A DNA stretch of 64,000 nt from Candidatus Binatia bacterium. GTDB lineage: Bacteria; Desulfobacterota; Binatia; Bin18. Below the pieces are notes generated by a model. That model saw only the letters and a program-made list of their open reading frames with translations. It made no database searches and was not told where the DNA came from. The translations under genes were made by a program, and so were the position numbers. Numbering within the stretch: the first letter of the stretch is position 1; each line of letters starts with the position of its first letter. The stretch covers positions 1 through 64,000 of the forward strand of contig JAJEFA010000004.1 in assembly GCA_022820725.1 (NCBI GenBank), written 5' to 3'. Below, in pieces: positions 24,269 to 32,648 of this stretch.

Positions 24269-25918
24269 ATGAACACCGTATGGAGGAGACGCCGTGTGTT
24301 GTTGGGCAAACTCAGCGGATTCGTCTTGGGTTTGACGCTCTGTTTTGGGGGACAACCCGCGTGGAGCCAGGAGATGACCGGGCCGGCCCTGCTGGAGACG
24401 CGTTGCTCGGGTTGTCATCCTCCCCATGAAGAAGGCGGCAAGCTTGACGCGATCGAACACCAGCGCAAGCCCCCTGAAGCCTGGGAGATGACCATCTATC
24501 GCATGCTGCGTACCCACGGGGCGAATCTGGAAGCGGGTGAGGCCCGCATCCTGATCAAATATCTGAGCGATGAGTATGGCTTGGCACCGTCGGAGGTCAA
24601 ACCTTTTCGGTATGCATTAGAGAAGCGCAATAATACGATAGAAAAACATGTCCCTAAGGAAGTGAAGGGCACCTGTGTGGCCTGTCACTCCTATGCACGG
24701 ATCGCCCTGCAGCGCCGTACACCCGAATCGTGGGGGCGGCTGCCGGACCTGACAGCGGCCTTGCTGCCGAATATCGAAAATCAGGTCGCCTCAACGGGGC
24801 TGCTGGGCGACTTCTGGTACACCCTGGTGCGGAAGGATACCGTCCCTTATCTGACGCAGACCTACCCGTTTGACTCGGCCTCTTGGAAGCAGTGGCAGGC
24901 CAAGCCCAAACCGGACTACGCCGGGGTCTGGAATGTGGTCGGTCACGATCCTGGAAAGGGCGGGGCCTACACCGGTCGTATGACAGTGACCGCGTCGGGA
25001 AACGACAACTATGAGGGCCAGTTCGCCTACGACTTTGCCGACGGGTCGCGCATGACCGGGAAAAACACGGTGACGATGTATACCGGCTTCCAGTGGCGGG
25101 GTGTGGCCGAGGTCGATGACGGCAAGACCCATAAAGAAATCTTTTTTGCCAATGAGGACGGGACGGTCGTGAGCGGCAGACGATTGCTGACGCTTGTTGG
25201 CGATCTGGGCATGGAGGAAACGTTATACCGGAATACTGGTCAGGCAAAATTTTTGGCCGTCAGCCCGACTGCGCTCAAAGTAGGCGAGCGCTCCACTCTC
25301 AGGCTGTTTGGCATGAACCTCCCCGAGTCCCTGACCGCGGCTTCGATCTCCCTGGGAACAGGGGTGACGGTCCAGTCCCTGCGGAGGGTTGATGCTGATA
25401 CGGCCATGGCCGACGTGGTTGTGGGGAAAAAGGCAAAAATGGGCGCTCGGCAGGCTCGGATTCGGGGAGTTGATGGGGAACAGTCGCTGGCTGTCTACAA
25501 TACGGTTGACTATATCCGCCTCTCTCCGGAGCAGGCGTTTTCTCGGCCCGGTGGCATCCGCACCCCAAAGATTTTTCAGCAATTTGAGGCGGTCGGGTAT
25601 ACAAACGGTCCGGACGGACGCAAGGGAACTGACGACGATATGAAGCTGGGGCGTGTTGGTCCGGTGACGTGGAAACTGAACGAGTATGTGCAGCGCGTCA
25701 ACGATGACGATGTGCGCTTTGTCGGTGCCATGGATGCCCACGGTCTTTTTACGCCGGCCGAGGACGGTCCAAATCCAAAACGGCACTTGCAACAGGGCAA
25801 TGTCGGCGATGTCTGGGTGGAGGCCTGGTATCAGCCAAATGGCGCCCGTCGGCCTATGGGCGCGCGCGCTCATCTGCTGGTCATGCCGGCAAAGTATAAT
25901 TTTCAACCGATTGAATAG
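24269..25918 (+). CDS. qhpA: quinohemoprotein amine dehydrogenase alpha subunit, second copy
   Basis: 549 residues. Signal peptide about 1-33 (ending AWS), heme sites CSGCH (46-50) and CVACH (about 134), then the same four-domain layout as the first copy. Strongly shared segments are GGKLDAIEHQRKPPEAWEMT, RIALQRRTPESWGRLPDL, VVGHDPGKGGAYTGRM and RPGGIRTPKIFQQ. By eye the copies share more than half their residues, so they are diverged paralogues rather than a recent duplication. It heads a second structural operon (alpha, gamma, unknown, beta) with no maturase of its own. Confidence 0.92.
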   Translation: MNTVWRRRRVLLGKLSGFVLGLTLCFGGQPAWSQEMTGPALLETRCSGCHPPHEEGGKLDAIEHQRKPPEAWEMTIYRMLRTHGANLEAGEARILIKYLSDEYGLAPSEVKPFRYALEKRNNTIEKHVPKEVKGTCVACHSYARIALQRRTPESWGRLPDLTAALLPNIENQVASTGLLGDFWYTLVRKDTVPYLTQTYPFDSASWKQWQAKPKPDYAGVWNVVGHDPGKGGAYTGRMTVTASGNDNYEGQFAYDFADGSRMTGKNTVTMYTGFQWRGVAEVDDGKTHKEIFFANEDGTVVSGRRLLTLVGDLGMEETLYRNTGQAKFLAVSPTALKVGERSTLRLFGMNLPESLTAASISLGTGVTVQSLRRVDADTAMADVVVGKKAKMGARQARIRGVDGEQSLAVYNTVDYIRLSPEQAFSRPGGIRTPKIFQQFEAVGYTNGPDGRKGTDDDMKLGRVGPVTWKLNEYVQRVNDDDVRFVGAMDAHGLFTPAEDGPNPKRHLQQGNVGDVWVEAWYQPNGARRPMGARAHLLVMPAKYNFQPIE

Positions 25919-26006
25919 AGAGAACAAACCCTGGCGTTGTGGCGGACAGTATGCTACGAGGCTGGGAGGAGACGCGAGAATTTCCGGTCAGCGCAAGGAG
26001 GGCGTG

Positions 26007-26339
26007 ATGAAACACCTCAAGGCTGCGAACCATAAAGCGCAGAGAGTCGAGGCCGCCCCCGTGGCCAAACGGCAACTGCCGGAAGACGTGCTGGGCATGG
26101 CTCAGCCGATGGGCTGCACGACGATTTTTAACCCAGGCTGGGAGGCGAATCCCTGGGGCGGTACCGCGGGCATGTGCGCGCCAATGGAAGCCGACCTGCT
26201 CGGCTGTGCCAATGTGTGTTGGTGGCCGGCTCAAGTGCCTGACAGCCTGCAAAACTACCCAGAGTGGGCCAGTGCCTGTTCGGGTGTCAACGCCGAGGAC
26301 TGGCGCAGCCTGGAACTCGTCTTCCCCGAGAAGAAATAG
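26007..26339 (+). CDS. qhpC: QHNDH gamma subunit precursor, second copy
   Basis: 110 residues from ATG 26007 (AAGGAGG five bases upstream); the frame is open to 25686 but only this part is homologous. The leader MKHLKAANHKAQRVEAAP matches the first copy at its start, and the mature part is about four-fifths identical. Every crosslink residue is kept at the same numbers: Cys37/Glu46, Cys57/Asp63, Cys71/Asp79, Cys67/Trp73. Extra Cys91 is also kept (WASACSGVNAEDW). The conserved leader suggests the same QhpD, QhpE and QhpF act on it. Confidence 0.95.
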   Translation: MKHLKAANHKAQRVEAAPVAKRQLPEDVLGMAQPMGCTTIFNPGWEANPWGGTAGMCAPMEADLLGCANVCWWPAQVPDSLQNYPEWASACSGVNAEDWRSLELVFPEKK

Positions 26340-26392
26340 TCTCAGAATACCGGTCTTCCAATCCGTGCGGTGAACAACGAGGGGTTTCCAGT

Positions 26393-27217
26393 ATGAACCC
26401 TGGGCAAAGACAGCGTCTGTGGAGCCGGGGCGTTTTCTTTGCGGGATTGTTCCTGTTCCTGCACGGATCCCCCTCGCTCGTTGAAGCGGGCTGGTATATC
26501 GCCTCGACAACCATCCCACCGGACTCTTCCGCTTCTGCCTGGCGAACCCCTCAGGTCGTCACACGTGTTGCTCGGAACCGACTGACCTACGAGACCCGAG
26601 CCTGGACGCAAATCATCGACCTCAACACACAGCAACTGTCAATTATCAGCCATATGGGGCAGGTATACTGGCAGGGACCAATCGAGGCCTATGCCACGGT
26701 TATGGCAGCGCGTACCCAGGAACGGCGGGCGCAGGCAGAACGCTTGATGAACCAACTCCCCCATGGTTCACAACAATTCGTGGCAAGACGAGCCGGTCCG
26801 TTTGATAGTCTGAGCCCCAGACTGACGATTACGATCACCCCGATGTCGGAGGCCGAGTCGGTTGCCGGGTATGTGGCTCACAAATATCGTATCCAGCGGA
26901 ACGGCATCGCGTATGAAGAAACCTGGCTGGCTGAAAAGATCAAGCTGAGTACAGACGTCGACATGTCCCGGCTAAACGCGTTTATCGGCAAGCTGCAAAC
27001 TTCTCGAACAACGCCGCCAGGAGCCGTGCTCGCCGAGTTAACCGAACTGATCAATATCGGCTACCCAGTCAGGACCGTGAACCTGGTCACCCAGGTGGTC
27101 AAGGAAGTGGTTCAGGCCGAGCAGCGGCCGATTCGGGCTGAGGTGTTTATGGTGCCGGATGGCTATGCCAAAAAGGCGCTGGTCGAGATCATGTTTCCAA
27201 AAAGGAGGCGTTTATGA
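26393..27217 (+). CDS. unknown periplasmic protein inside second qhp operon
   Basis: 274 residues from ATG 26393 (GAGGGG upstream). Signal peptide about 1-30 (ending VEA), then GWYIASTTIPPDSS. The rest alternates beta strands and helices: VARNRLTYETRAWTQIIDLNTQQLSIIS, YWQGPIEAYATVMAARTQERRAQAERL, YVAHKYRIQRNGIAYEETWLAE, and INIGYPVRTVNLVTQVVKEVVQAEQRP. The fold resembles periplasmic lipid- or cofactor-carrier families in outline only; I do not recognise it. Its stop overlaps the qhpB start (ATGA), which places it firmly in the operon. The first qhp set has no counterpart. Confidence 0.78.
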   Translation: MNPGQRQRLWSRGVFFAGLFLFLHGSPSLVEAGWYIASTTIPPDSSASAWRTPQVVTRVARNRLTYETRAWTQIIDLNTQQLSIISHMGQVYWQGPIEAYATVMAARTQERRAQAERLMNQLPHGSQQFVARRAGPFDSLSPRLTITITPMSEAESVAGYVAHKYRIQRNGIAYEETWLAEKIKLSTDVDMSRLNAFIGKLQTSRTTPPGAVLAELTELINIGYPVRTVNLVTQVVKEVVQAEQRPIRAEVFMVPDGYAKKALVEIMFPKRRRL

Positions 27218-28317
27218 AGGGCAAGAGTCTGTTATGGACAGTGTCAACGCTGAGTGCGCTGATCTTTGTTTGCAGCCTACCCGGCTTGGTGTGGGCCAAG
27301 TGGTATATTCTGACTGGTGCCCATCCGAACTCCGTATACGTGATTGATGCGGAAACCGATACGGTCGTAAAGACCATCCCGCTTGAGGGGAAAGGCCCCA
27401 TCTTTACCGTAGCGCCAAATCCCGCCCGCCCCCAGTTCGCCTACGCGGTCACCAACCTCAGCCAAAGCGTGGCCCTGGTTGACCTGGACGAGGGAAAAGA
27501 GGTCCTGCGCTTTAATCTCTCCAACGACAACGAACTGGTCAGGACCATGGCCATTGATGTCAACCCGCAGGGCAATCGCCTCTACATCCATGAAATGCCG
27601 TTGAAGAAAGACCTGGGCAAATACGAGATACTGGAGACCCGCATCCGGGTTATCGATCTGGACACCAATACGGTCGCCAATGTGTTCCCCGCCCCCCGTC
27701 AGGTAATGGCGCTGGCGTCGTCCCAGGACGGGAAAAAGCTGTACGCCTTTAGTGTGGGCAGAGATATCTCGGTGCTGGATCCAGAGACGGGGCAGGTCGA
27801 GGACGTTATTCCCATGGCGGACTGGAACGTAACCGGCGCCGGAAAGCTGGAGGGACTGCCTTTATGGAACCCCTACCAGGAAAACGACTTCCTGGCTTCG
27901 TTTGCCGTATATATGACGGACACGATTACCCAGCATACCACCGTCGGAGTAGCCACCCTTGACCTCAAACAGGCCAATCCGGAGCTACAAGTGGTGGAGC
28001 TTCAGCCCTATGAGGCCGAGTGGTGGACGGCCCACGGAGCGGTATCGGCAAAAACCCAGAAGGCCTATCTCGGCTGGGACAAGCTGTGGAAGATGGACAT
28101 CCCGACACGTCAGATGGAAGAGGTCAGGCAGTTTGACACCAACAGCGTCTTCGGCTCTTTCCTCCATCCCGACGGGACCAAAGTCTACTGCGGCGGAAAC
28201 TGGAGCGCGTTGTCCGTATTTGACGCCGACACCCTCAAGCCTCTCAAGAAGATTGATCTTGGACACTCGCAAGCCGGTGCGGGTATCCGGTTTGTCAACC
28301 GCGAGAATGGGTTCTGA
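27214..28317 (+). CDS. qhpB: QHNDH beta subunit (beta propeller), second copy
   Basis: 367 residues. Signal peptide about 1-27 (ending VWA), then KWYILTGAHPNSVYVIDAETDTVVKTIPLEGKGP and six further propeller blades parallel to the first copy (NLSQSVALVDLDEGKEV, VIDLDTNTVANVFPAPRQVMALASS, TKVYCGGNWSALSVFDADTL). Blade 5 differs most (MADWNVTGAGKLEGLPLWNPYQENDF), and this part of the propeller faces the gamma subunit, so substrate preference may differ from the first enzyme. Translationally coupled to the unknown gene 26393-27217. Confidence 0.93.
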   Translation: MKGKSLLWTVSTLSALIFVCSLPGLVWAKWYILTGAHPNSVYVIDAETDTVVKTIPLEGKGPIFTVAPNPARPQFAYAVTNLSQSVALVDLDEGKEVLRFNLSNDNELVRTMAIDVNPQGNRLYIHEMPLKKDLGKYEILETRIRVIDLDTNTVANVFPAPRQVMALASSQDGKKLYAFSVGRDISVLDPETGQVEDVIPMADWNVTGAGKLEGLPLWNPYQENDFLASFAVYMTDTITQHTTVGVATLDLKQANPELQVVELQPYEAEWWTAHGAVSAKTQKAYLGWDKLWKMDIPTRQMEEVRQFDTNSVFGSFLHPDGTKVYCGGNWSALSVFDADTLKPLKKIDLGHSQAGAGIRFVNRENGF

Positions 28318-28365
28318 GCGGAGCACGCCGCAGCCCCCTGGGTGGCGCGGTAGACGGGACTGCTG

Positions 28366-29526
28366 ATGCAATACGATCTGCTCATCAAAGGGGGCCAGGT
28401 CATTGACCCCGGCTGGCCGCAGTACCACACCCTCCAACCCGCGGACGTGGCGATTCGGAACGGCAAGATAGCGACCGTCGCCGCCGATATTCCCGCAGAC
28501 CAAGCGGCCCGCGTACGCGAGGTGTCCGGCCGCATTGTCTGTCCTGGGTTGATCGACATTCACGCCCATACCTTTGTGAACGCCCACGATATGGGCGTTG
28601 AAACCGACCAGCGTTGCGCCGCGAGTGGGGTGACTACGCTGATTGACGCCGGTAGCGCCGGTTCGGCCACCTTCCCCGGATTGCGGCAGTATGTGGCCAA
28701 TACGAGCGAAGTCCGGCTGCGCTGTTTCGTCCATTTGTCCGCCCTGGGTCTGATTCACCTGCGGGTCGGAGAGCTGATGAATATGGATTATGCCGACCCT
28801 GAGGGCTGCGCACGCACGATTGCGGACAACCGTGACCTTGCCATTGGCGTCAAACTGCGCTTCAGTAATAACGTCGTACCGGACGCTGCCGGGACCGAAC
28901 CGTTGCGTCTCGCCCGCCAAGCGGCCGATATGGCAGGCGTACCGTTGATGGTGCATATCACCGACGCGCTGCTGCCGGTCCCTCAGATTTTGGAATTCCT
29001 CAAGCCGGGCGATGTGGTGACTCACTGCTTCCACGGGTTTGAATACGGCATCATGGGGCCGGAAAAGAAAGCTATTCTCAAAGAAGTCTGGGCGGCACAA
29101 AAGGAGGGGATTATTTTTGACTGCGCGCATGGGCGCATGCACTTCCCGTTTCCGTTTGTCCGGCAGGCCCTGGACGCCGGATTTTTACCCGATACGATCG
29201 CGACCGACCTGACGCTCCCCAGCGCAACCAGGGGGCCGGTCTTTGATTTGCCGACGACCATGTCCAAGCTCCTCAACCTGGGCATGGGCCTGGAAGACGT
29301 AATCCGCTGTGTTACCACTAATCCCGCCCGGGTGATCGGAGAGGCTGAGCAAATCGGAACGCTCAGGCCCGGTGCCACTGCCGATGTCGCTGTGCTCAGC
29401 CTTGAACAGGGAGAATTCGATTTTGTCGATACCGACCGGAACCACATGACCGGTGAGAAAAAAATTATCGCCCAACTAACGGTCAAGGATGGACGGGTAT
29501 GGTATCAAGCCGACCGAGCGAGATAA
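28366..29526 (+). CDS. amidohydrolase/deacetylase-family metallohydrolase
   Basis: 386 residues. The order matches dihydroorotase-like amidohydrolases: LLIKGGQVIDPG, the first metal motif GLIDIHAHTF, LAIGVKLRFSNN in the position of the bridging-lysine strand, PLMVHITDALLP, THCFHGFEYG, FDCAHGRMHF and the fourth metal residue in TIATDLTL. It matches the amidohydrolase/deacetylase metallohydrolase group that acts on N-acyl or cyclic amides. It lies 48 bases after qhpB, so could be read with the second amine-dehydrogenase operon and release an amine substrate; that link is inference. Confidence 0.85.
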   Translation: MQYDLLIKGGQVIDPGWPQYHTLQPADVAIRNGKIATVAADIPADQAARVREVSGRIVCPGLIDIHAHTFVNAHDMGVETDQRCAASGVTTLIDAGSAGSATFPGLRQYVANTSEVRLRCFVHLSALGLIHLRVGELMNMDYADPEGCARTIADNRDLAIGVKLRFSNNVVPDAAGTEPLRLARQAADMAGVPLMVHITDALLPVPQILEFLKPGDVVTHCFHGFEYGIMGPEKKAILKEVWAAQKEGIIFDCAHGRMHFPFPFVRQALDAGFLPDTIATDLTLPSATRGPVFDLPTTMSKLLNLGMGLEDVIRCVTTNPARVIGEAEQIGTLRPGATADVAVLSLEQGEFDFVDTDRNHMTGEKKIIAQLTVKDGRVWYQADRAR

Positions 29527-29750
29527 GGTGGTCTGGTGTGGGCCATTCAGGGCGAGCCTACCGACTGGCGTTCCCGCTCTCCCGGCCCTGCTTATTTCGC
29601 TGAGCTGATTCCACCTGGCGTCCCCCAAAGAAGTCTATTGACGGCCCCTCTTAGCCCTGTGCCCTTTCGCTGGCACGACTGTGGCGGACATGGTAAGCAG
29701 ACAGCCACGCCTGCCCGTGTTTGAAAGGGCTGTACTGTAAGGAGGATCGC

Positions 29751-30212
29751 ATGGCCGGAAAACATTTTGAAGAACTGAACGTTGGGGACGTCTTTCAGCA
29801 TCAACCCGGACGAACGATTACCGAGACGGATAACCTGCTATTCTCGACGATGACCCATAACCCCCAGCCGCTCCATCTGGATGAAGAGTTTTCAAAAAAG
29901 GCCGAGTTTGGCCAACGCCTGGTGAACAGCATCTACACCTTGGGACTTGCGGTCGGCCTGTCTGTCGGTGATACCACCCTGGGGACGACGGTCGGTAATC
30001 TCGGCTTTGAAAAAGTGGTCTTTCCCAAGCCGGTTTTCATTGGGGATACCTTGTACGCCGAGTCCGAAGTCGTCGAAAAGCGCGAATCGCGTTCCCGCCC
30101 GCAGTGGGGAATCGTGACCTTCGAGCACCGGGCCAAGAACCAGCGGGACGAAATTGTGATGAGCTGCCGCCGGGGTGCCATGATGCGCAAGAAAGAAGCC
30201 CAGATTTCATAG
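29751..30212 (+). CDS. MaoC-family (R)-hydratase
   Basis: 153 residues from ATG 29751 (AAGGAGG seven bases upstream). Hot-dog fold of the MaoC dehydratase type: [43 protein letters not shown], then [20 protein letters not shown]. It contains the D/N...H catalytic pattern of (R)-specific enoyl-CoA hydratases (N in THNPQPLH, H in PLHLDEE). Together with the CoA ester lyase 16 bases downstream it resembles the mesaconyl-CoA hydratase / malyl-CoA lyase pairing, though standard mesaconyl-CoA hydratases are longer. Confidence 0.87.
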   Translation: MAGKHFEELNVGDVFQHQPGRTITETDNLLFSTMTHNPQPLHLDEEFSKKAEFGQRLVNSIYTLGLAVGLSVGDTTLGTTVGNLGFEKVVFPKPVFIGDTLYAESEVVEKRESRSRPQWGIVTFEHRAKNQRDEIVMSCRRGAMMRKKEAQIS

Positions 30213-30228
30213 ACGGAGAGGGGAGAGT

Positions 30229-31131
30229 ATGACCCGCTTACGCCGTGCCGTCCATTTCGTGCCTGGGGCCAATGAAAAAATGCTGAACAAGTCGCTGGCA
30301 CTGGAAGCGGATACGCTCGTGCTGGACCTCGAAGACGCGGTTACGCCGGACAATAAAGATGCTGCTCGGGAGACGGTGACAGACTGGCTCAGGCATGTGG
30401 ACTTTGGTCGTCAGGAACGTATGGTCCGCATGAACCCGCTGGATACCCCCTGGGGGGTGGCTGATCTGGAAGTGACGATGCAGGGACGGCCCGACTCCTA
30501 TCTCGTCCCCAAGGTGAGAACGCGGGATGATGTGCTCAAGATTCATACGATTATCAGCCGCATGGAAAAGGAGTGCGGCTATCCGCAGGGCGAGGTCAAG
30601 CTGGTGGTATTAGCCACGGAGACGCCTGAGGGCTTACTGAATATCAAGGATTTTGGTTCCTGCCCGCGGGTCGATGCACTGTCGTGGGGAGCCGAGGACT
30701 TATCGGCCGCGATTGGCGCCCGGCGGAACCGGGCTGAAGACGGTACCTTTCTTGAAGTGTTCCGTTATGCCCGGATCATGACTTTGCTGGCGGCAACGGC
30801 TGCGGGTGTCCAACCGCTGGATACGGTCTTCGTTGATATCCGAGATAGCGCCGGGCTCCGCCAGGAATGTATCGAAGGGGCGTGGATGGGCTTTACTGGA
30901 AAGATTACTATTCATCCCAACCAGGTGGACATCGTCAACGAGGTATTCACGCCCTCGGCGGAAGAGGTCGCGGAAAGCCGGGAACTGTTGGCGGCTTTTG
31001 AAGAAAACCAAAAGGCTGGAAAAATGGCCTTCAGCTTCAAGGGCCAGATGGTCGATGTGCCGCATCTCACACGGGCGCGGACCATTCTTGAACGGGCCAG
31101 ACAGGCCGGGCTGGCAGGGGCCGGACGATGA
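30229..31131 (+). CDS. HpcH/HpaI-type CoA ester lyase (CitE-like)
   Basis: 300 residues, normal for CitE/malyl-CoA lyase-like enzymes. RRAVHFVPGANEKMLNKSLALEADTLVLDLEDAVTPDNKDAAR holds the metal-binding acid segment; then VRMNPLDTPWGVADLE, LVVLATETPEGLLNI, VDALSWGAEDLSAAIGARR and GKITIHPNQVDIVNEVFTPSAEEV. The family cleaves or forms 3-hydroxyacyl-CoA thioesters (citramalyl-, malyl-, beta-methylmalyl-CoA). GGAGAGGGGAG precedes the ATG. Its stop overlaps the next gene's start (ATGA). Confidence 0.9.
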   Translation: MTRLRRAVHFVPGANEKMLNKSLALEADTLVLDLEDAVTPDNKDAARETVTDWLRHVDFGRQERMVRMNPLDTPWGVADLEVTMQGRPDSYLVPKVRTRDDVLKIHTIISRMEKECGYPQGEVKLVVLATETPEGLLNIKDFGSCPRVDALSWGAEDLSAAIGARRNRAEDGTFLEVFRYARIMTLLAATAAGVQPLDTVFVDIRDSAGLRQECIEGAWMGFTGKITIHPNQVDIVNEVFTPSAEEVAESRELLAAFEENQKAGKMAFSFKGQMVDVPHLTRARTILERARQAGLAGAGR

Positions 31132-32528
31132 TCGGCATTACCGGCTGCGGCTATCATGTACCCTTCTGTCGTCTGGAGCGCACGCACTTCGGTCAGGCCT
31201 GGAATCGCCGGGTCGGGAAGGGCGAGCGGTCCGCAATCTATTTTGACGAAGACGCCCTGACCCTCGGCTTTGAGGCGGCCCAGCGCTGTTTGGAATACAC
31301 CGGCAATAAAAAAATCGATGCCCTCTTCTTTGCCTCAACCTCCGCCCCGTTTTGGCAGCGTTCGACCGCTAGCTTTCTGGCTGCGGCCTGCGACTTGTCG
31401 GCAGCATGCGAAACCTCGGATTTTGGGGGCAGCTTGCGCTCCGCCACCGCGGCTCTGCGCGCGGGCGTGGACGCGCTCAACAGCCGCCGTCTGTCCACGC
31501 TCTTGATATCAGTCGGCGAGGTGCGCGACGGCCAGCCGGGAGAAACCGAAGAAGAGTGGTTCGGCGACGCTGGCAGCGCGGTCACCCTCGGGCGGGAGAA
31601 CGTCCTGGCCGAAATCATGGGTTTGGCAACTCACTCCAGCGACTTTTGGGATGAGTGGCGCCGCGACGGCGATGACTTTATCCGGACCCAGGCGTCCCGC
31701 TTTTCAACCGAGCGGGGCTACCAGAAAAACCTCGTCGCGGTCGGTAAAGCGCTGCTTGAAAAGCATGGCGTACAAGCCCCGCAGGTGGCGAAGGTGATCC
31801 TCCCCTCTCCGGACGGTCGAGCCCATAGCGCGACCGCTAAGAAACTCGGTTTTCAGGAAGCACAGCTTCTCGATCCGTGCTTTGGGGAGATTGGCGCCCC
31901 CGGCAGCGCCGCTCCTTTCCTCTTGCTGGCCGCCGCCCTGGAAGGGGCAAATCCGGGGGACCTGCTGCTGCTGCTCAACTATGGCGACGGTGCGGACGGC
32001 GTCCTGTTACGCGTGACCGAGGAGATTCGGAAACGTCCGCTTCCGTCCTCGCTCTCGGACCATCTGAGTGAGAAACGGCTGTATTCCTCCTACCAGATTT
32101 TTCAGAAAATGCGCTCCTACTATAAACACCATCAAGAGGCGGCCGAGCTGTCCAACGTCCTCCTGGAAAAAGAAGAGAGCCAGAATATCCGTCTGCACGG
32201 TACGCTGTGTATTCGTTGTGGGACGCGCCAATACCCCATCACCCAGGTATGCGGGGCATGTCAGAACCGCGACTCCCTCCACGAAATTCCGCTCGAACAC
32301 ACGGGTCAGATTTTTACCTTTACCCGCGATCATCTCTATGTAGCCCCGGACTCCCCGACCATTATGAGTGTGGTCGATGTCGATCAGGGTGGTCGTCTCT
32401 ATCTCCAGATGACCGACGTGGACCCGGAAGACGTGCGGGTAGAGGACCCGGTTGTCTTGACCCTCAGGCGCAGAAAAGAAGGACCCACGATGCATAACTA
32501 CTACTGGAAATGCCGGCCGGTGCGTTAA
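31128..32528 (+). CDS. HMG-CoA synthase-like domain fused to DUF35 (zinc ribbon/OB-fold)
   Basis: 466 residues. Residues 1-330 have the thiolase-like fold of HMG-CoA synthase/KAS III (MIGITGCGYHVPFCRL, ALTLGFEAAQRCLEYTGN, SVGEVRDGQPGETEEEWFGDAGSAVTLG). Residues about 355-466 are a DUF35 unit: a rubredoxin-like zinc ribbon with cysteines 361, 364, 375 and 378, then an OB fold. The position of the HMGCS nucleophile is Asp98 (TSDFGG where HMGCS has an ACYGG-type motif), and the usual catalytic glutamate is also missing. In archaea, thiolase, HMGCS and DUF35 form one channelling complex; here HMGCS and DUF35 are fused and a thiolase follows, so a structural or altered-catalysis role is likely. 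Confidence 0.82.
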   Translation: MIGITGCGYHVPFCRLERTHFGQAWNRRVGKGERSAIYFDEDALTLGFEAAQRCLEYTGNKKIDALFFASTSAPFWQRSTASFLAAACDLSAACETSDFGGSLRSATAALRAGVDALNSRRLSTLLISVGEVRDGQPGETEEEWFGDAGSAVTLGRENVLAEIMGLATHSSDFWDEWRRDGDDFIRTQASRFSTERGYQKNLVAVGKALLEKHGVQAPQVAKVILPSPDGRAHSATAKKLGFQEAQLLDPCFGEIGAPGSAAPFLLLAAALEGANPGDLLLLLNYGDGADGVLLRVTEEIRKRPLPSSLSDHLSEKRLYSSYQIFQKMRSYYKHHQEAAELSNVLLEKEESQNIRLHGTLCIRCGTRQYPITQVCGACQNRDSLHEIPLEHTGQIFTFTRDHLYVAPDSPTIMSVVDVDQGGRLYLQMTDVDPEDVRVEDPVVLTLRRRKEGPTMHNYYWKCRPVR

Positions 32529-32573
32529 TATCGGCCTGGCGAAAGGCGCCGCGCTCGGTTAGCATGGAGCGAC

Positions 32574-32628
32574 AAAGAGTACACGTGTTCAGCTTTGTAT
32601 GCTTGTTTGGAGGACACGTGTACTCTTT
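32574..32628. repeat. 55-bp palindromic repeat, copy 1
   Basis: The arms AAAGAGTACACGTGTTC and GGACACGTGTACTCTTT pair over 16 of 17 bases around a 21-base loop. In reverse orientation the element matches the one at 35647-35701 over its first 22 bases (two mismatches) and its last 15 or so, and both are exactly 55 bp. It lies between two genes of the same operon direction. It has no T-run, so it is not a standard terminator. Confidence 0.65.
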
Positions 32629-32648
32629 CCGGAAGGGAGGACACGCAG

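Noticed and set aside
32574..32628. Rho-independent terminator
   Set aside because: The stem is long, but there is no T-run on either strand and the next gene is close.
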